This document shows positions 11,493 through 24,600 of a stretch of DNA of 64,000 bases, piece after piece. A model generated the notes under the pieces. That model searched no databases, was not told where the DNA came from, and saw only the letters and a list, made by a program, of their open reading frames with translations. The position numbers were made by a program, and so were the translations under genes. The stretch lies in contig NC_053129.1 of NCBI RefSeq assembly GCF_010015445.1, positions 16,099,749-16,163,748 of the forward strand. The letters are read 5' to 3'. The DNA comes from Perca fluviatilis. Lineage: Eukaryota; Chordata; Actinopteri; Perciformes; Percidae. Each line of letters begins with the position of its first letter. The first letter of the stretch is position 1.

Positions 11493-14400
11493 CACACAGC
11501 ACAACTCAGACAATTCATCTACACACTCAGTGATATAATGTCCTCTTGTGATCTACAGTATGCTGACTCACTGAGATCTGGCCTCTGGCACATTTGGACA
11601 TGTTTCAAGCTATTACAAGAGACTCATTGACGTTACCAGCAATCTTAAACATTTGCAAATGTATGTTTTCATGTTAAATGTGTGTGTTTCAGGGTGTTCG
11701 AGACCTGTTGAAAGCTGTACTGGATAAAATTCAAACCATTCCTACCACCGTCAGCTCAGCTATAGTCCAACAGCTTCTGGCTGCCAGAGAGGTATTTTCT
11801 GTCTGTCTTTAACTTATTAAATGCCATTATTTGTGATTTATCTTTCACTCAGATGGCTTGTTTGAAAATTCTGTGTATTCCAGGTTGTAGAGTATACCCT
11901 AGACAGAAATGCCTGCCTCCTTCCAGCCTACTTTGCCGTTACAGAAATCAGAAAACTTTATCCAGAGGGACAGCTATCACACTGGGTAAGTGCGAGTTTC
12001 TCGTTTGTGTGCAGCTATTTCATGTCTTATGTTGTATCTAACAAATATTTCTGTTTATCTCTCTTTCATTTGGTCTCTGTTTGTAGCTTCTAGGAAGTTT
12101 AATATCAGACTTTGTGGACAGTTTCAGACCCACAGCCAGAATCAACTCTATCTGTGGTAAGGAGTTCAAGTTTTCTGAGTTTTTTATTTGTTCTCAAGGG
12201 TTCTTGTTTTTGGCAAACTCTTCTTCTTGCTTTGCCGCTTGCAGTTTATATTGAGCACTTTGTGATTAACTTAACATTGACTTGTATTCCTTAAGTGAAG
12301 TATATATTATTATATATATCTAATCAAATGTGCATTGTGCCTGTTTAGTCATTCAATGTGTAAATGTGTCCACAGGTCGGTGCAGCTTGTTACCAGTAGT
12401 GAATAACAGCGGGGCCATCTGTAACTCCTGGAAGTTAGACCCTACTACTCTGCGCTTCCCTCTGAGAGGCATGCTGCCGTTTGACAAGGTATCATATTAA
12501 CATATGCACGTACACAACTATTTACACACACATACACAAACAAAACCAGTAACACAATGCATGTTTTTTTTGTATGTAGGACCTGTTTGAGCCACAGACA
12601 GGCTTGCTGCGCTATGTGTTGGAACAGCCATATTCAAGAGAAATGGTGTGCAACATGTTAGGACTCAACAAGCAGGTATGACCTCTCCTTCTACTTTTGC
12701 TCCGTTGCTTCTATATTATGCTCTCCACCTGCCCTTACTTTTCCTTTCCTTCGGACTCTCTTTATTGAACTCTCCTTACTTTATAATTTTTGCCACCTCA
12801 CTCTTCCTTCTCCTACCTGTGCCCAGCTGTTCCTTTTCCCTTGTTCTCCATGTTCATTCTTTTCTCTTGTTCTTTTTCTCTTCAACCTCATCCTATTCTG
12901 CTCTTTCTGTTTGTTTTTACCTGGTTCTTCATATTCTTTTTTTGATTTCTTGTTTCTCCTCCTCACCCTTTTCTCTTTTGACACCCCACTCCTCCCTTAT
13001 TGCCCTGGTAACACAGCTATGTAAGACCATATGTTAAGCAAGCCAATGCTGTGTGCTTGACCCATAATGCACTGGTTAGTTTTCCCTGTTGGGTTCATGC
13101 AGTGTCAACTCAGCCCAGCTCATTGAGCACCATAGACACAGTTTGACCAGCTCTGTCTCAGACGGTTGCAGACAGAAAGCAATAATCAACACTGGCCAGA
13201 GCTCTGATTTTGATTTTTTTTTTCTGCATATTTCGAATGCGAACAAATAACCCAGAATCCAGTTTGTCTTTTTGAATTGGCTGAGTTGATGCTAACTGTG
13301 CTGAACAGACCGTGAACAACCTATCTCCTTAGTCACCACTTTCTCTCTCTCTCTCTCTCTCTCTCTGTCTCACTCTGTGTCTCCTTTTTCCCTCTCTGTT
13401 TCTTTCTCCTTTTTTCTTTGTTTCTCTCTCTCTTGTCCTCTGGTTGTGTGTCGTGTTTGTCTGTCTCTCTGCCATGCGCTCTCTAGACTCTGAACATTGC
13501 CCAGGTATGTCGTTGTTCCTCTTCCTGGTCAACTGACCTACCAACTAACCAGCCCATTGGACGCTTAGCTTTTATAGGCACGCTGATGTCATATAAATGG
13601 GAAACAGGACAACAAAAAAAAGCAACTTGAGATGGAGTGAAGAGAAATGCTACAGAGCTTGAGATGGTCACAGCAGGGCTTCATAGAGATCTACTCGGTA
13701 GAAAGAGACCGATGTGGCCAAATAAATACTGGGCAGTCAGACAAGCAGGTACATCAAATATGCAGCAGCAGGATGATCGATGTGTATGGATCATTAACCA
13801 CGGATGGCTTGTTCATTTAATAGGATTGTGTGCAAGGTAAATTGTTTTTAGTAACATCAGTTTGCTTCATGTGCTGCCTAATCTGCTTTCAATACTGCAG
13901 AATAAGTGCACAATACAATAAAATGGATTGATTAAAGCCACAGATGGCCAATATTTTCTGTTAATATCCAGTAGCTTTATATTAGACAATATTCTAGGCG
14001 AAACAAGTAATCCCTCCCAAAATAGAATTCCTGGCTTATTATAATAGTGCAGGCTTTTTTAAAGGAAAATGAGCCATTACTAACTGGTCCCCATTAATGT
14101 TCAAAGAGAGGGAATAGTAAGTCAGCTGTCAGTTGATGTTGTACCGCTTAGATTTATACTTGGTAATGTTTTTGCAAAATTGGAATTTGTCTTTATGTTA
14201 ATGTTTAACATTCTCCAATCTATTTTATATAGCTCATTCCCTATATTCTTATGTACTGTATATTTGCCGTGCTGCGGTCCATGCCCAATTTCCATACATT
14301 AATCATTTAAGATTTTATTTTACAGCCCTGGATTGTCCTTAATGTCAATTTAGCCAAGTAACACTCATCATACCGTTTTTATTCCAGACTGAGACCTATC

Positions 14401-17400
14401 TAGATTCTCTGGACTGTAGTTTTTGTCATCAGAAAACGGTGTATTTAGTCTCAGCCATGTCTGTGGTTCCATCGCATAGGCTGAGGCATAGGCATATTTC
14501 TGATTCAAACCCTGCTGTTGACATTTCAAGTCCTGCTGCACTGCATGTATGAATGTAGTCTTGCCTGTTGTTAGCGAGGTCCTCTCGTCTCTGACCTTGC
14601 GCTGCTTTCTGTTGTGCTGACCTGGGCAGAATGACTCTATTTAGACTAAACCGTGGTCTTGACTCATACCGCAATATAGTTTCTTATGCTTTGAAACTCA
14701 AGTGCACTGCAAAAGCCAGTAATCACTGGAAGACCAGCTCTACTACTATTTCATTATCAGTGGATTTATTTTTTAGGTAGGCATTTGGAGTTGGTGGATC
14801 TTAATGAGTTTCTTATTGTCATGTCTTCTTCTTCCAGTGTGAATTAACTTTTGACACTTTGATGCTGCAGTACATTAGTGAACCTTATTCCTATCCAACT
14901 TGTACCATCCTGTCAATTAATTGCATTTGCGAAAAATAATAAAGGGTTCTTAAATTAGTGGCTTACAATTGGTAATGTTCATGCTCTGATAACTTTACTT
15001 TTCATTCCTTTATAAATTTATCCATTCTCCAAAGAGTACCGCTTGTCTTTCCAGGTTAGAGATGGAGTGATACGTGATTTGTATTTACAAAGTTCACTTG
15101 GATAGCAGCGTAAACCTTTAAATTGCATTTGCACAGGCAGCTTCAAAATAGAAGACATGGCAAAGTGGATTACGAAGCTAAACACTCCTTACACAAATTT
15201 TAATTTTTTTGATCAGTGTTTTGCCCAGGTCGGCTGATGAGTGAATCTGATTAGCTGTCTGAGTGGATGAGTGAACTCTGACCTGTGTTGTGTGCTTTTC
15301 ATTGGTTGACGCGTGGTTGACTTTTTGTTTTTGTTTTTTCTCCAGTTTGTACCTGCGTATGTAGTTTTACATTACGTGATTAATGGTACTGAGCTGCAGT
15401 GCAAAATAAACTACAAGCAACAGCTTCGCTGCTCATTTATTTTAAACTAGACTTTTATATGCTGATCACTAAATGATCAAAATGATTGAAGTGGTCCTAA
15501 ATAAAAAGCTCTCCTTTTTCAGAGAATAATTTTAAAGGTTGACAAAATGACTCCAGTTTAAATAAGTTGCTATATATTTCCTTGAAACATGTTATTGTTT
15601 TCAGCTCCTCTGATAATTGCGTTACATAATTTAGTAATAATTTAGATAAAATCTACAGAAACAACTAAGAGCCGTATTTCAAGCCGCGATGGTCAGCCAT
15701 TCCTTTAGCATAAAGTAAGACGCTTCAAAACACAGTCTGAAATGATCTCTCAGTGGCAGATAAGTGACATCTTTACTTGTTTAACAGTTGATAACCAGTG
15801 GTGATCACTATCGGTGGCAGATAAAACACTCATTTTGGGTAAAAAATTTCTTTGAGAGTGAGAGACAGTTGCTTTAAAATTGATTTGCTCTAGATACACA
15901 TCCGTTTGCCATTGGTTGAGTTGGTATGTTTGTAGGGGAGGTGGATTATAGACCAGCCACTGGTATGGTTTTACTGTTGCTAGGACACTGGATTTGGGAT
16001 GTAGCTAGGTAAGCCATTGGGCTGATTTATTTGTACAGTAGATGGAAGATATGCATGTGGATCCTTCTCTCTTTTTCTTTGTTTTTCTCTTGCTCTCTCT
16101 CTCTGTGTGTGTGTGGGTGGGGGAGGGGGTGGGGGTGGGGGTGGCGGCAGAGGAAGAGGAAGAGGAAGAGAAGTGATGGTCAGCCTCACAGCTCCTCTTC
16201 TTCTTCCCAATCACACCACCTCCCCACCTTCCCAAACCTGTTAGCCTGCATGCTGTGCTGCTGTGTCCTATTGTGCTGTGCTGTGCTGTGCTGTGCTGTG
16301 CTGTGCTGTGCTGTGCTGTGCTGTGCGGTTTAGTTCCTTGCTATGTTGTGTCCCAGTAGTAGCTCTGTTACATAAGTCCTACAGTGGTAGCCACTGCAGA
16401 GATCTACCCTCCTTCTGTCTGTCTGGTGGGAAAGTTAAGTTTCCCACCCTGGGTTAATAGGAACATTTTATTGGTAGTTTTTAATTTTTCCAAGTCTTTG
16501 AAAAAATGTCAAGACCTGTGTCTTGCTTTGGCATTGAATTATGTCTGTAATGTCAGGGACTATGAAGGTTTTCATGCAACTCCACAACAATTAAGGTTTG
16601 TGGATAATGCTTCAATCCATTATTGTTTTAATGGTGCCATGTCTACACAGTTATCCGCATGGTACGCCAACTCTAGCTTATGCAGAAGAGTCCACTTGGC
16701 CCACATTTGAACACGCACCTTGTGCTTCTACTACTTGGCCTGAAGTCAGCATTTATACTGTTAGGTAGAAACTGTGCAGTTAACCATTTACCGATTGGGG
16801 CTTAAAGATTTGGTGAACCTGCCATCCCGTCACGATCCGCCACCTTGTCTCCCCCTCTCTCCATTTTCTTCCCTCAGCCATTTTTCTGACTTTCTCTTGA
16901 TTCCTTTCCCTCCATCCCTCTTTTTTCCCCCTCTTTCATCAAAAGTCCCTTTCACATATGGAAGTCTCAACATTGTTGGTTCAGATACCCCAATTCACAT
17001 ATTATGCAGTTCTATATGGAAACATTTTATTTTTTTCTTACAGGATATGATCATCCCAGAAAAACAGTAATACTTGCACAAGACTTCTGCCCAGCCCAGT
17101 CTTAGTTTTGTTAATGTTATATGTTTGGATTAACAGCATTTACATTATTTTGATTTCATTTCTTAATTTCTTACTTTCCTTCTTTATATGGGCAACGGAC
17201 ATTAATCAATATGTAAGTGTGGCAGTGTTAGCCAGCCGGCTAATTACCAACTGCAGTCCTAAAACCAGTTACCTTCTCGTAATGTCCATGTTTATATTTA
17301 CTTCGGATTAGCTTGGGAGTTCAGTGCTAATTGGCTGCCATTTGTTTAGCCTCAAATATCATAACTACCCACAAGCACACAAACCTTTTTGTGATTGTCC

Positions 17401-18564
17401 TCACTCCACGTAAAACCTTCATGTAAAATTGTTGCAACCTTTTGCGTGCACTGGAGCTGAAGCAAACGATTTGACAAAAATCTTACTAGGTCCAGATTAC
17501 AACTTGGCAAATTACTGGAGCTATGTGGACAACTAAGTTTAGCACCTGTTCCTACATAATAACATCACAGGAAAATTACCACAATATATTTGGATAAAGG
17601 TAAATATGGAAAAGGGGCCACAGGAAGGTTTACCCAGCTGACAGAGGCAGGAAGGAGATGCCGTCCTGCATAAAAGGGATGGGAAAAGGTTTTATAAGTC
17701 AATTTCCAATGATTGTTGGAGAACCTAATAACATTAAAACGTGTATGTGAAGTAATTTAACAATGTTCTCTCCCTCCCTCTGTTTGTCTTTCTTCTCCCC
17801 ACCTTCACCCCTTTTCTTTTTCTGTCTCTTTCTGTCCTTGGACGTCTTTCCCTCCCTTTCTCTGTTTAACTTCCTCACTCTCCTGCCCACTACTTTCTTT
17901 ATCCTTTAACACACCCGTCCTCCCCCATCAGCATAAGCAGCGTTGCCCAGTGCTGGAGGAGCAGCTGGTGGATCTCGTGGTGTACGCTATGGAGCGCTCC
18001 GAGACCGAAGAACACTTTGACGCTGACGTCGGAGGAACTAGCCAGTTGCTGTGGCAGCACCTGTCCTCCCAGCTCATCTTCTTTGTGTTGTTTCAGTTTG
18101 CAAGCTTCCCTCACATGGTGCTGTCGTTACATCAAAAGGTAAGAGGAGGGAGGTGGCTGAGGAGGAGAGTTAACCATCCTGATAATGGGTAATTGGATTT
18201 TGGCTTGATTTGATCTGGTTTATTGGTATATATGTAAGAATATTTTATATGTATATATATTTATAAAAGAAAACATATTAGACTTTGTCAGGGAAAACAT
18301 GTTTTTGTCAGAACAAGCAAAAAAAAAAAAAAAAAAAAAAAATCAGACATCTAAAAAAACGACGACTGTATGACATATTTTAGGTCAAGATGCAAAAATC
18401 TATAAATTATTAGGAGTAAGCCAGTATCAGCTCGTTGGTTTTTGTGTCTCCTAAGAAATGTAGGTAAAAACTAATTGAAGCATCATTAACAAGGCAAATA
18501 CAAAAGCATTCAAGAGTGGGTGTTTAAATGATAAAACGGGTATGAACTGATGAGACCCTTGTTG

Positions 18565-18615
<51 letters not shown>

Positions 18616-21600
18616 CTCTCTCTAGCTTGCAGGTAGAGGTCTCATTAAAGGGAGAGACCACCTGATGTGGGTTTTGCTGCAATTCATATCAGGAAGTATT
18701 CAGAAGAATGCCTTAGCTGACTTCCTGCCTGTCATGAAGCTCTTTGACCTGCTTTACCCAGAAAAAGAGGTACACATCTGCCAAGAAATGATTTTGGTTT
18801 ACTACGATCATTATTACTAGTGCCCCATTTTGTGCCCATTTGAGCGTTTTTATTAGCTGTAGTGCAGTAGGAGTAGTAGTAGAAGTTTTGGCAAGAGTGG
18901 TAGTCGTAGTGATCCATTTTATAGGCAGTAGCATCAGATTAATCAGTGTTTTCTCTCCCACTCCAGTGCATTCCAGTTCCAGACATTAACAAGCCCCAGT
19001 CCACTCATTCCTTTGCAATGACCTGCATTTGGATCCACCTGAACCGCAAAGCTCAAAACGACAACTCCAAACTCCAAATACCCATACCACACTCTCTAAA
19101 ACTACATCATGAGTACGCATCTTTAAAATACAGGAGCCTGAAATATGTACTTTACATAAATAAATACCTTAAGTGTACACTAAAACACTGTACCCAGTCA
19201 TGAATAAAACCCAAGCAAACATACAACATGTTTCTGCCTCCTCCTGTTTGTTAGGTTTCTCCAGCAGTCGCTGCGTAGCAAGACTCTTGGCATGTCCGAC
19301 TACAAGATAGCCCTGCTGTGTAACGCCTACAGCACCAACTCCGAGTGCTTCACTCTGCCTATGGGCGTCCTGGTAGAGACGATCTATGGAAACGGATCTA
19401 TGAGGATCAACCTACCTGGCATCAACTGCATGGCGTCAGGGTCTGTCACCCCGCTGCCCATGAACCTGCTGGATTCACTTACAGTGCATGCAAAGATGAG
19501 GTATGGGAAAGCGAAGGATGTACAGATAAAACATTGTATATAGATAGACAATTAATTATATAGAGAGCTACTCATTTAATTATATAGTGAGCTACACAAT
19601 TAATTATATAGAGAGCTACACACTTAATTATACAGAGAGCTACACACTTAATTATACAGAAAAAAATGCATTTAACGGTCTCTTTGCTTGTCTGCTTCCA
19701 GTCTGATCCACAGTATTGCCACACGGGTAATAAAGTTGGCCCATGCCAAATCCAGCATCGCCCTGGCCCCAGCACTGGTAGAAACATACAGCAGACTGTT
19801 AGTCTACATGGAGATCGAGTCATTGGGCATCAAAGGATTCATCAGTGAGTTACAGAAACATTTTCACCACTATGTCCCCTGAAGAAAAATAGTTTTTTAA
19901 AATTTGTATGCATGGTCTAACTCTTCCAGCATGTCCTAGTGTGATTTATATTCAATTATCACTGCTTGTCCACTGGGTTGCATTTTGAGCAGACTGGCTC
20001 AGAACATTGTGTTCAACATGAATGTCTCTTCAGGCCAGCTGACGCATGTTGAACAATGTGAAACTCTCTGTCTGTTCAGGCCAGTTGCTGCCTAATGTTT
20101 TTAAGTCTCATGCGTGGGGAATCCTTCACACATTATTGGAGATGTTCAGCTACAGGATGCACCACATTCAGCCACACTACAGAGTCCAGCTACTGAGTCA
20201 TCTGCACAGTCTGGCTGCTGTGCCCCAGACCAACCAGAACCAGCTGCATCTATGGTAATGTGATCATATATTCAACACAATTACTATAACTCACTACAAG
20301 GTTACTGATATTATCGCTACTATTACTACTAAAGGTAAAGTTCGCACAACAGTTAAATGCTCTGGAAAAAATAGGCCTGATTCCTGCACTATTAAATATT
20401 TTTTCGGAGCATTTAACTGTTGTGTGGACTCCTGCACCAGCAACTACATGGATGTGCACAATATTGTCTTTTTTTTTAACCAGTTATATATGAACCTTAC
20501 AATATAATTTAACACCTGACCAAACATATGCGTCATAACATTATTTACTGCAAAGATATTGTATAACATTGTACATGTGTTGTTTTTATTGTGCCTACCT
20601 CCACTGAAGGTATTTAAAAGAAACAAGGATTATCATCAGGAGTGTAATGGTCTCTCTCGTCTTCTGTCTTGCTGTCTTTCTGTCTCTGTCCCCAGTGTTG
20701 AGAGCACAGCTCTTCGGTTGATCACAGCCTTGGGGAGTTCAGAGGTGCAGCCCCAGTTCACTCGCTTCCTCAACGACCCAAAGACAGTTCTGTCAGCTGA
20801 GTCTGAAGAGCTGAACCGAGCCTTGATCCTCACTCTGGCCAGAGCCACACACGTCACAGGTAGCACTCTCTCTGCATTAACTTCTTTAGATCTTTCTTTT
20901 CTTGTTGTCCCTGTTGCCTTTTTTTCCCCCTTCTTTTCTCGTTAATAACCTGTAGTACCTGAGTTACCTGTAAATTTAAATTGTTCCCATATCTTAATTA
21001 TAAATGTTTCAAGTTGCCTGCTTTGTGTCTGTGTGCAGATTTTTTCACAGGGTCCGACTCCATCCATGGGACTTGGTGTAAAGACATCCTCCAGACCATC
21101 ATGAACTTCACGCCTCATAACTGGGCCTCACACACACTGTCCTGCTTCCCTGCTCCACTACAGGTGCACTATGGTCACCTAGTAATGAATGACACTGACA
21201 AATTCATTTTTATTTCCTCTTAAATCATACGCATTAATCCCACCTCTCTCTTCCTCTCAGGCGTTCTTCAAACAGAACAATGTTCCTCAGGAGTCTCGAT
21301 TCAACCTGAAGAAGAACGTAGAAGAGGAGTACAGGAAATGGAAGTCCATGGCCAACGAGAATGACATCATTACCCACTTCTCCATGCAGGGCTCACCCCC
21401 ACTCTTCCTCTGTCTGCTGTGGAAGATGCTGCTGGAGACGGACCACATTAACCAGATAGGCTTCAGGTTTGGTGTCATTATTTTGTGTCTACAGATACAC
21501 TTTCACAGAATCCACACACACACATGTATTTATTATATACAGTCACAAGCGCACACATTGTACATACAGAGCATATATAAATATACTTTCTGATGTATTA

Positions 21601-24600
21601 TTTTTGAACACCTGTAAGTAATTAGGGTTGATATTAAAATGTCAAATTAAAACCAAATCTCTGTAAATGGACTTAAATTAATTACAAATACATAGCACAT
21701 TCCAAGTTCCCACCACTTCATTTTTTACACGTGTTACATTCAGTGTCACTGACACCGTAGAGTGTGTTTTTATGAAGCATGTTATGGTAATGATGCATCT
21801 CACCACTGATGTTCGGCATTCTGTACACTAATTGGCGCGAGGGGGGTACATCTGTGGCTAATTGATCCACCGGGAGTATACAGTGTTGCCTCCGGATGAT
21901 GATCTAACTGCAGCCTAATTTTGTGTCTCTCAGGGTCTTAGAGCGCATCGGGGCTCGTGCACTGGTGGCTCATGTGCGAACATTTGCAGACTTCCTTGTT
22001 TATGAGTTCTCAACATCAGCCGGCGGGCAGCAGCTCAACAAGTGCATTGAAATACTCAACGACATGGTCTGGAAGTACAACATAGTCACCCTGGATAGAC
22101 TCATCCTGTGTCTGGTGAGGAGGAACTTGGATTTAGAGAAATATGTATACTATATGACAAGCTCTCTGTGTCTCACTTCTCTTCTCCTCTGCGTCCAGGC
22201 GATGCGTAGCCATGAGGGCAACGAGGCTCAGGTTTGCTACTTCATAATCCAGCTGCTGTTGCTGAAGCCCAACGACTTCAGGAACCGCGTCAATGATTTT
22301 GTCAAGGAGAATGCTCCTGAGCACTGGCTGCAGAGTGACTGGCACAACAAGCACATGAGCTACCACAAGGTACACAAAAACTCGCTTGTGGTGTTTTTTT
22401 TTCTTCTTTTTTCAGAAAATAAAATGTAACGTCCTTACCACAGAAGATCCATCTGATTCGGACAACACCTCAGCATAAACAGGGAAATGTAGACAGAAAC
22501 CCAGGTCTGAAGTCAACAATGTTTGTTGTTCCTTCACCAGAAATACCCAGAGAAGCTCTACTTTGAGGGACTTGCGGACCAAGTCAATCCTCCCATGCAA
22601 CTCCAGTCTCAGTACCTGCCCATCTACTTTGGCAACGTGTGCCTGCGCTTCCTGCCCGTCTTTGACATCGTCATTCACCGCTTCCTGGAGCTTCTTCCTG
22701 TCTCCAAGTCTCTGGAAACGCTGCTGGACCATCTGGGAGGGCTGTACAAGTTCCATGGTGAGTATGGTTGTCTTACGTAATGTCAGAGGACCGTGTGGAT
22801 GAAATAGGTTTGGAAGGAGGAAATAGAGCAACAGCAATAAATCAAATGGATGAAAAGAGGAAGAAGGGCCTGGGATGTGAATGTGTCAGCCATTGTTTGT
22901 GCACACTGATGTGTATTTACTGCTGTGTTTGTGTGCAGACCGCCCAGTCACATACCTGTACAACACACTTCACTACTACGAGCGACATCTGAGAGACAGA
23001 ACCAACCTGAAGAGAAAACTGGTGCACGCCATCATGTCTTCACTGAAGGTAGGCAGAGGGAGATGAAGGAAGAAAAACGCGCACACACACACTTAAGACA
23101 ATACCTCATTATGTAACAACTGTGGGGTGTATCATTTATTAAAACCATATATCTGTGTGGCATGCAATCAGTACTGGTTGGTCTCATTTTATATGTGTAA
23201 CTGTTTTTAATTTTTATTGGCACCAGTTATATTTAGAGTGTTTTTTTGTTGTTGTTCTTTTTATAGGACAACCGTACCCCAGGGTGGTGCCTTAGTGAAA
23301 CCTATCTGAAGTTTGGCATGAACCCCAGAGAGGACAACGTGTGGATCCCTGATGACACCTACTACTGCAAGCTGATTGGACGCCTGGTGGACAATATCCT
23401 TCATTTATCTCCCTTGGTGGTAGATTGAGCCATAAATCTAAAAAATATATATATTTTTATATATTGTTTTATCTGATTGTTTTATATCTATGGATGGATC
23501 TGTCACATGCTCTCTCTAACTGATCCTAATACTGGCTAATAAAAAGTCATGGGCCTCTGGGGTACCTAAGTAATACATTTTACCTTACTGCCTATACTTC
23601 TAGTGTCTTTTTATTTCCTTATGTGTCCTCTGGGTCACTGGACCCAAGACAACATAATTATGTACTTCCCTTTACTTTGTTGAGAATTGCTCTCTAAACA
23701 AGGGTTAATACAGCACCTTAGTTCTTGTTTGTACAGCATTTTGGTCAGCTTAAACTGTGTTTAAATGTGTTCTAGAAATAAACTTTACTTACTTACTTTA
23801 CAAGAAACAGGGTTTAGAGAGCAATTCTCAACAAAGTAAAGGGAAGTACATAACCCTTGTGTGGTCCTTCGGGTCACTGGGACCCGAAGGACCACACAAG
23901 GGTTAATGCCTCTTTGCTTTATACAGACAGATAGTACTTTTACATCTGTAGTTAATTTTATCTGGGCTCATTTGATTGCAGCCAATGTAGCTGTTGCAAC
24001 AGAGAAAACACAATGAAAGTGGCTGGTGTGTGTCATGGTTTAGTAGCCAGAGTATAAGCATGTAATTCAAACAGGAACACGTCACACATTGATGCCCCTG
24101 TTAAACCTTGTTTGCTTCTCCAGTGACTTTTAGCCTCCTTAACTCTCTCTCACCCATGGCTGGCAAGTCACCTGGTCCCTTCCCAAACTGCGACTGGAGG
24201 TTCAATGAGTTTCCCAACCCTGCGGCCCACGCCCTGCACGTCACCTGCGTAGAGCTGATGGCTTTGGCCGTGCCGGGAAAAGATGTCGGCAACGCTCTGC
24301 TCAATGTTGTGTTGAAGAGGTACAACTGACTTCAGACAGTTAATGGCTCAAATGGCTTTATTGCAATGCTTTTTTGCAATAAAGGTTATTTTGCCCATTT
24401 TGATAGCAGTGTGTCATACTATTGTTATGTGTTCTGGTGAAATAAGAGTTTGATGTGAATTATTGACCATGTTTTCTTTCAACCTTTTAGCCAACCTCTG
24501 GTCCCCAGAGAGAACATCACAGCTTGGATGAATGCAATTGGACTTGTGATAACCGCCCTTCCTGTAAGAAAACACTCTCACAAAAGATTATCACAGTCCT

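Larger units (their letters stand above)
12676..17931 (+). other. Largest med23 intron (5.3 kb), including microexon and microsatellites
   Basis: Apart from the microexon (13487-13504) no coding sequence is recognised; the open frames at 12648-13037 and 16031-16333 are low-complexity read-through. It contains CT-rich tracts (13341-13480), mixed CT, GT and GGGGTGG runs (16090-16170), and a GTGCT pentamer array (16270-16325). The acceptor of the next exon follows a CT-rich tract (17770-17930). Confidence 0.7.

Noticed and set aside
12648..13037. 129-aa hydrophobic open frame
   Set aside because: It starts in a med23 exon in the wrong frame and continues through a CT-rich intron.
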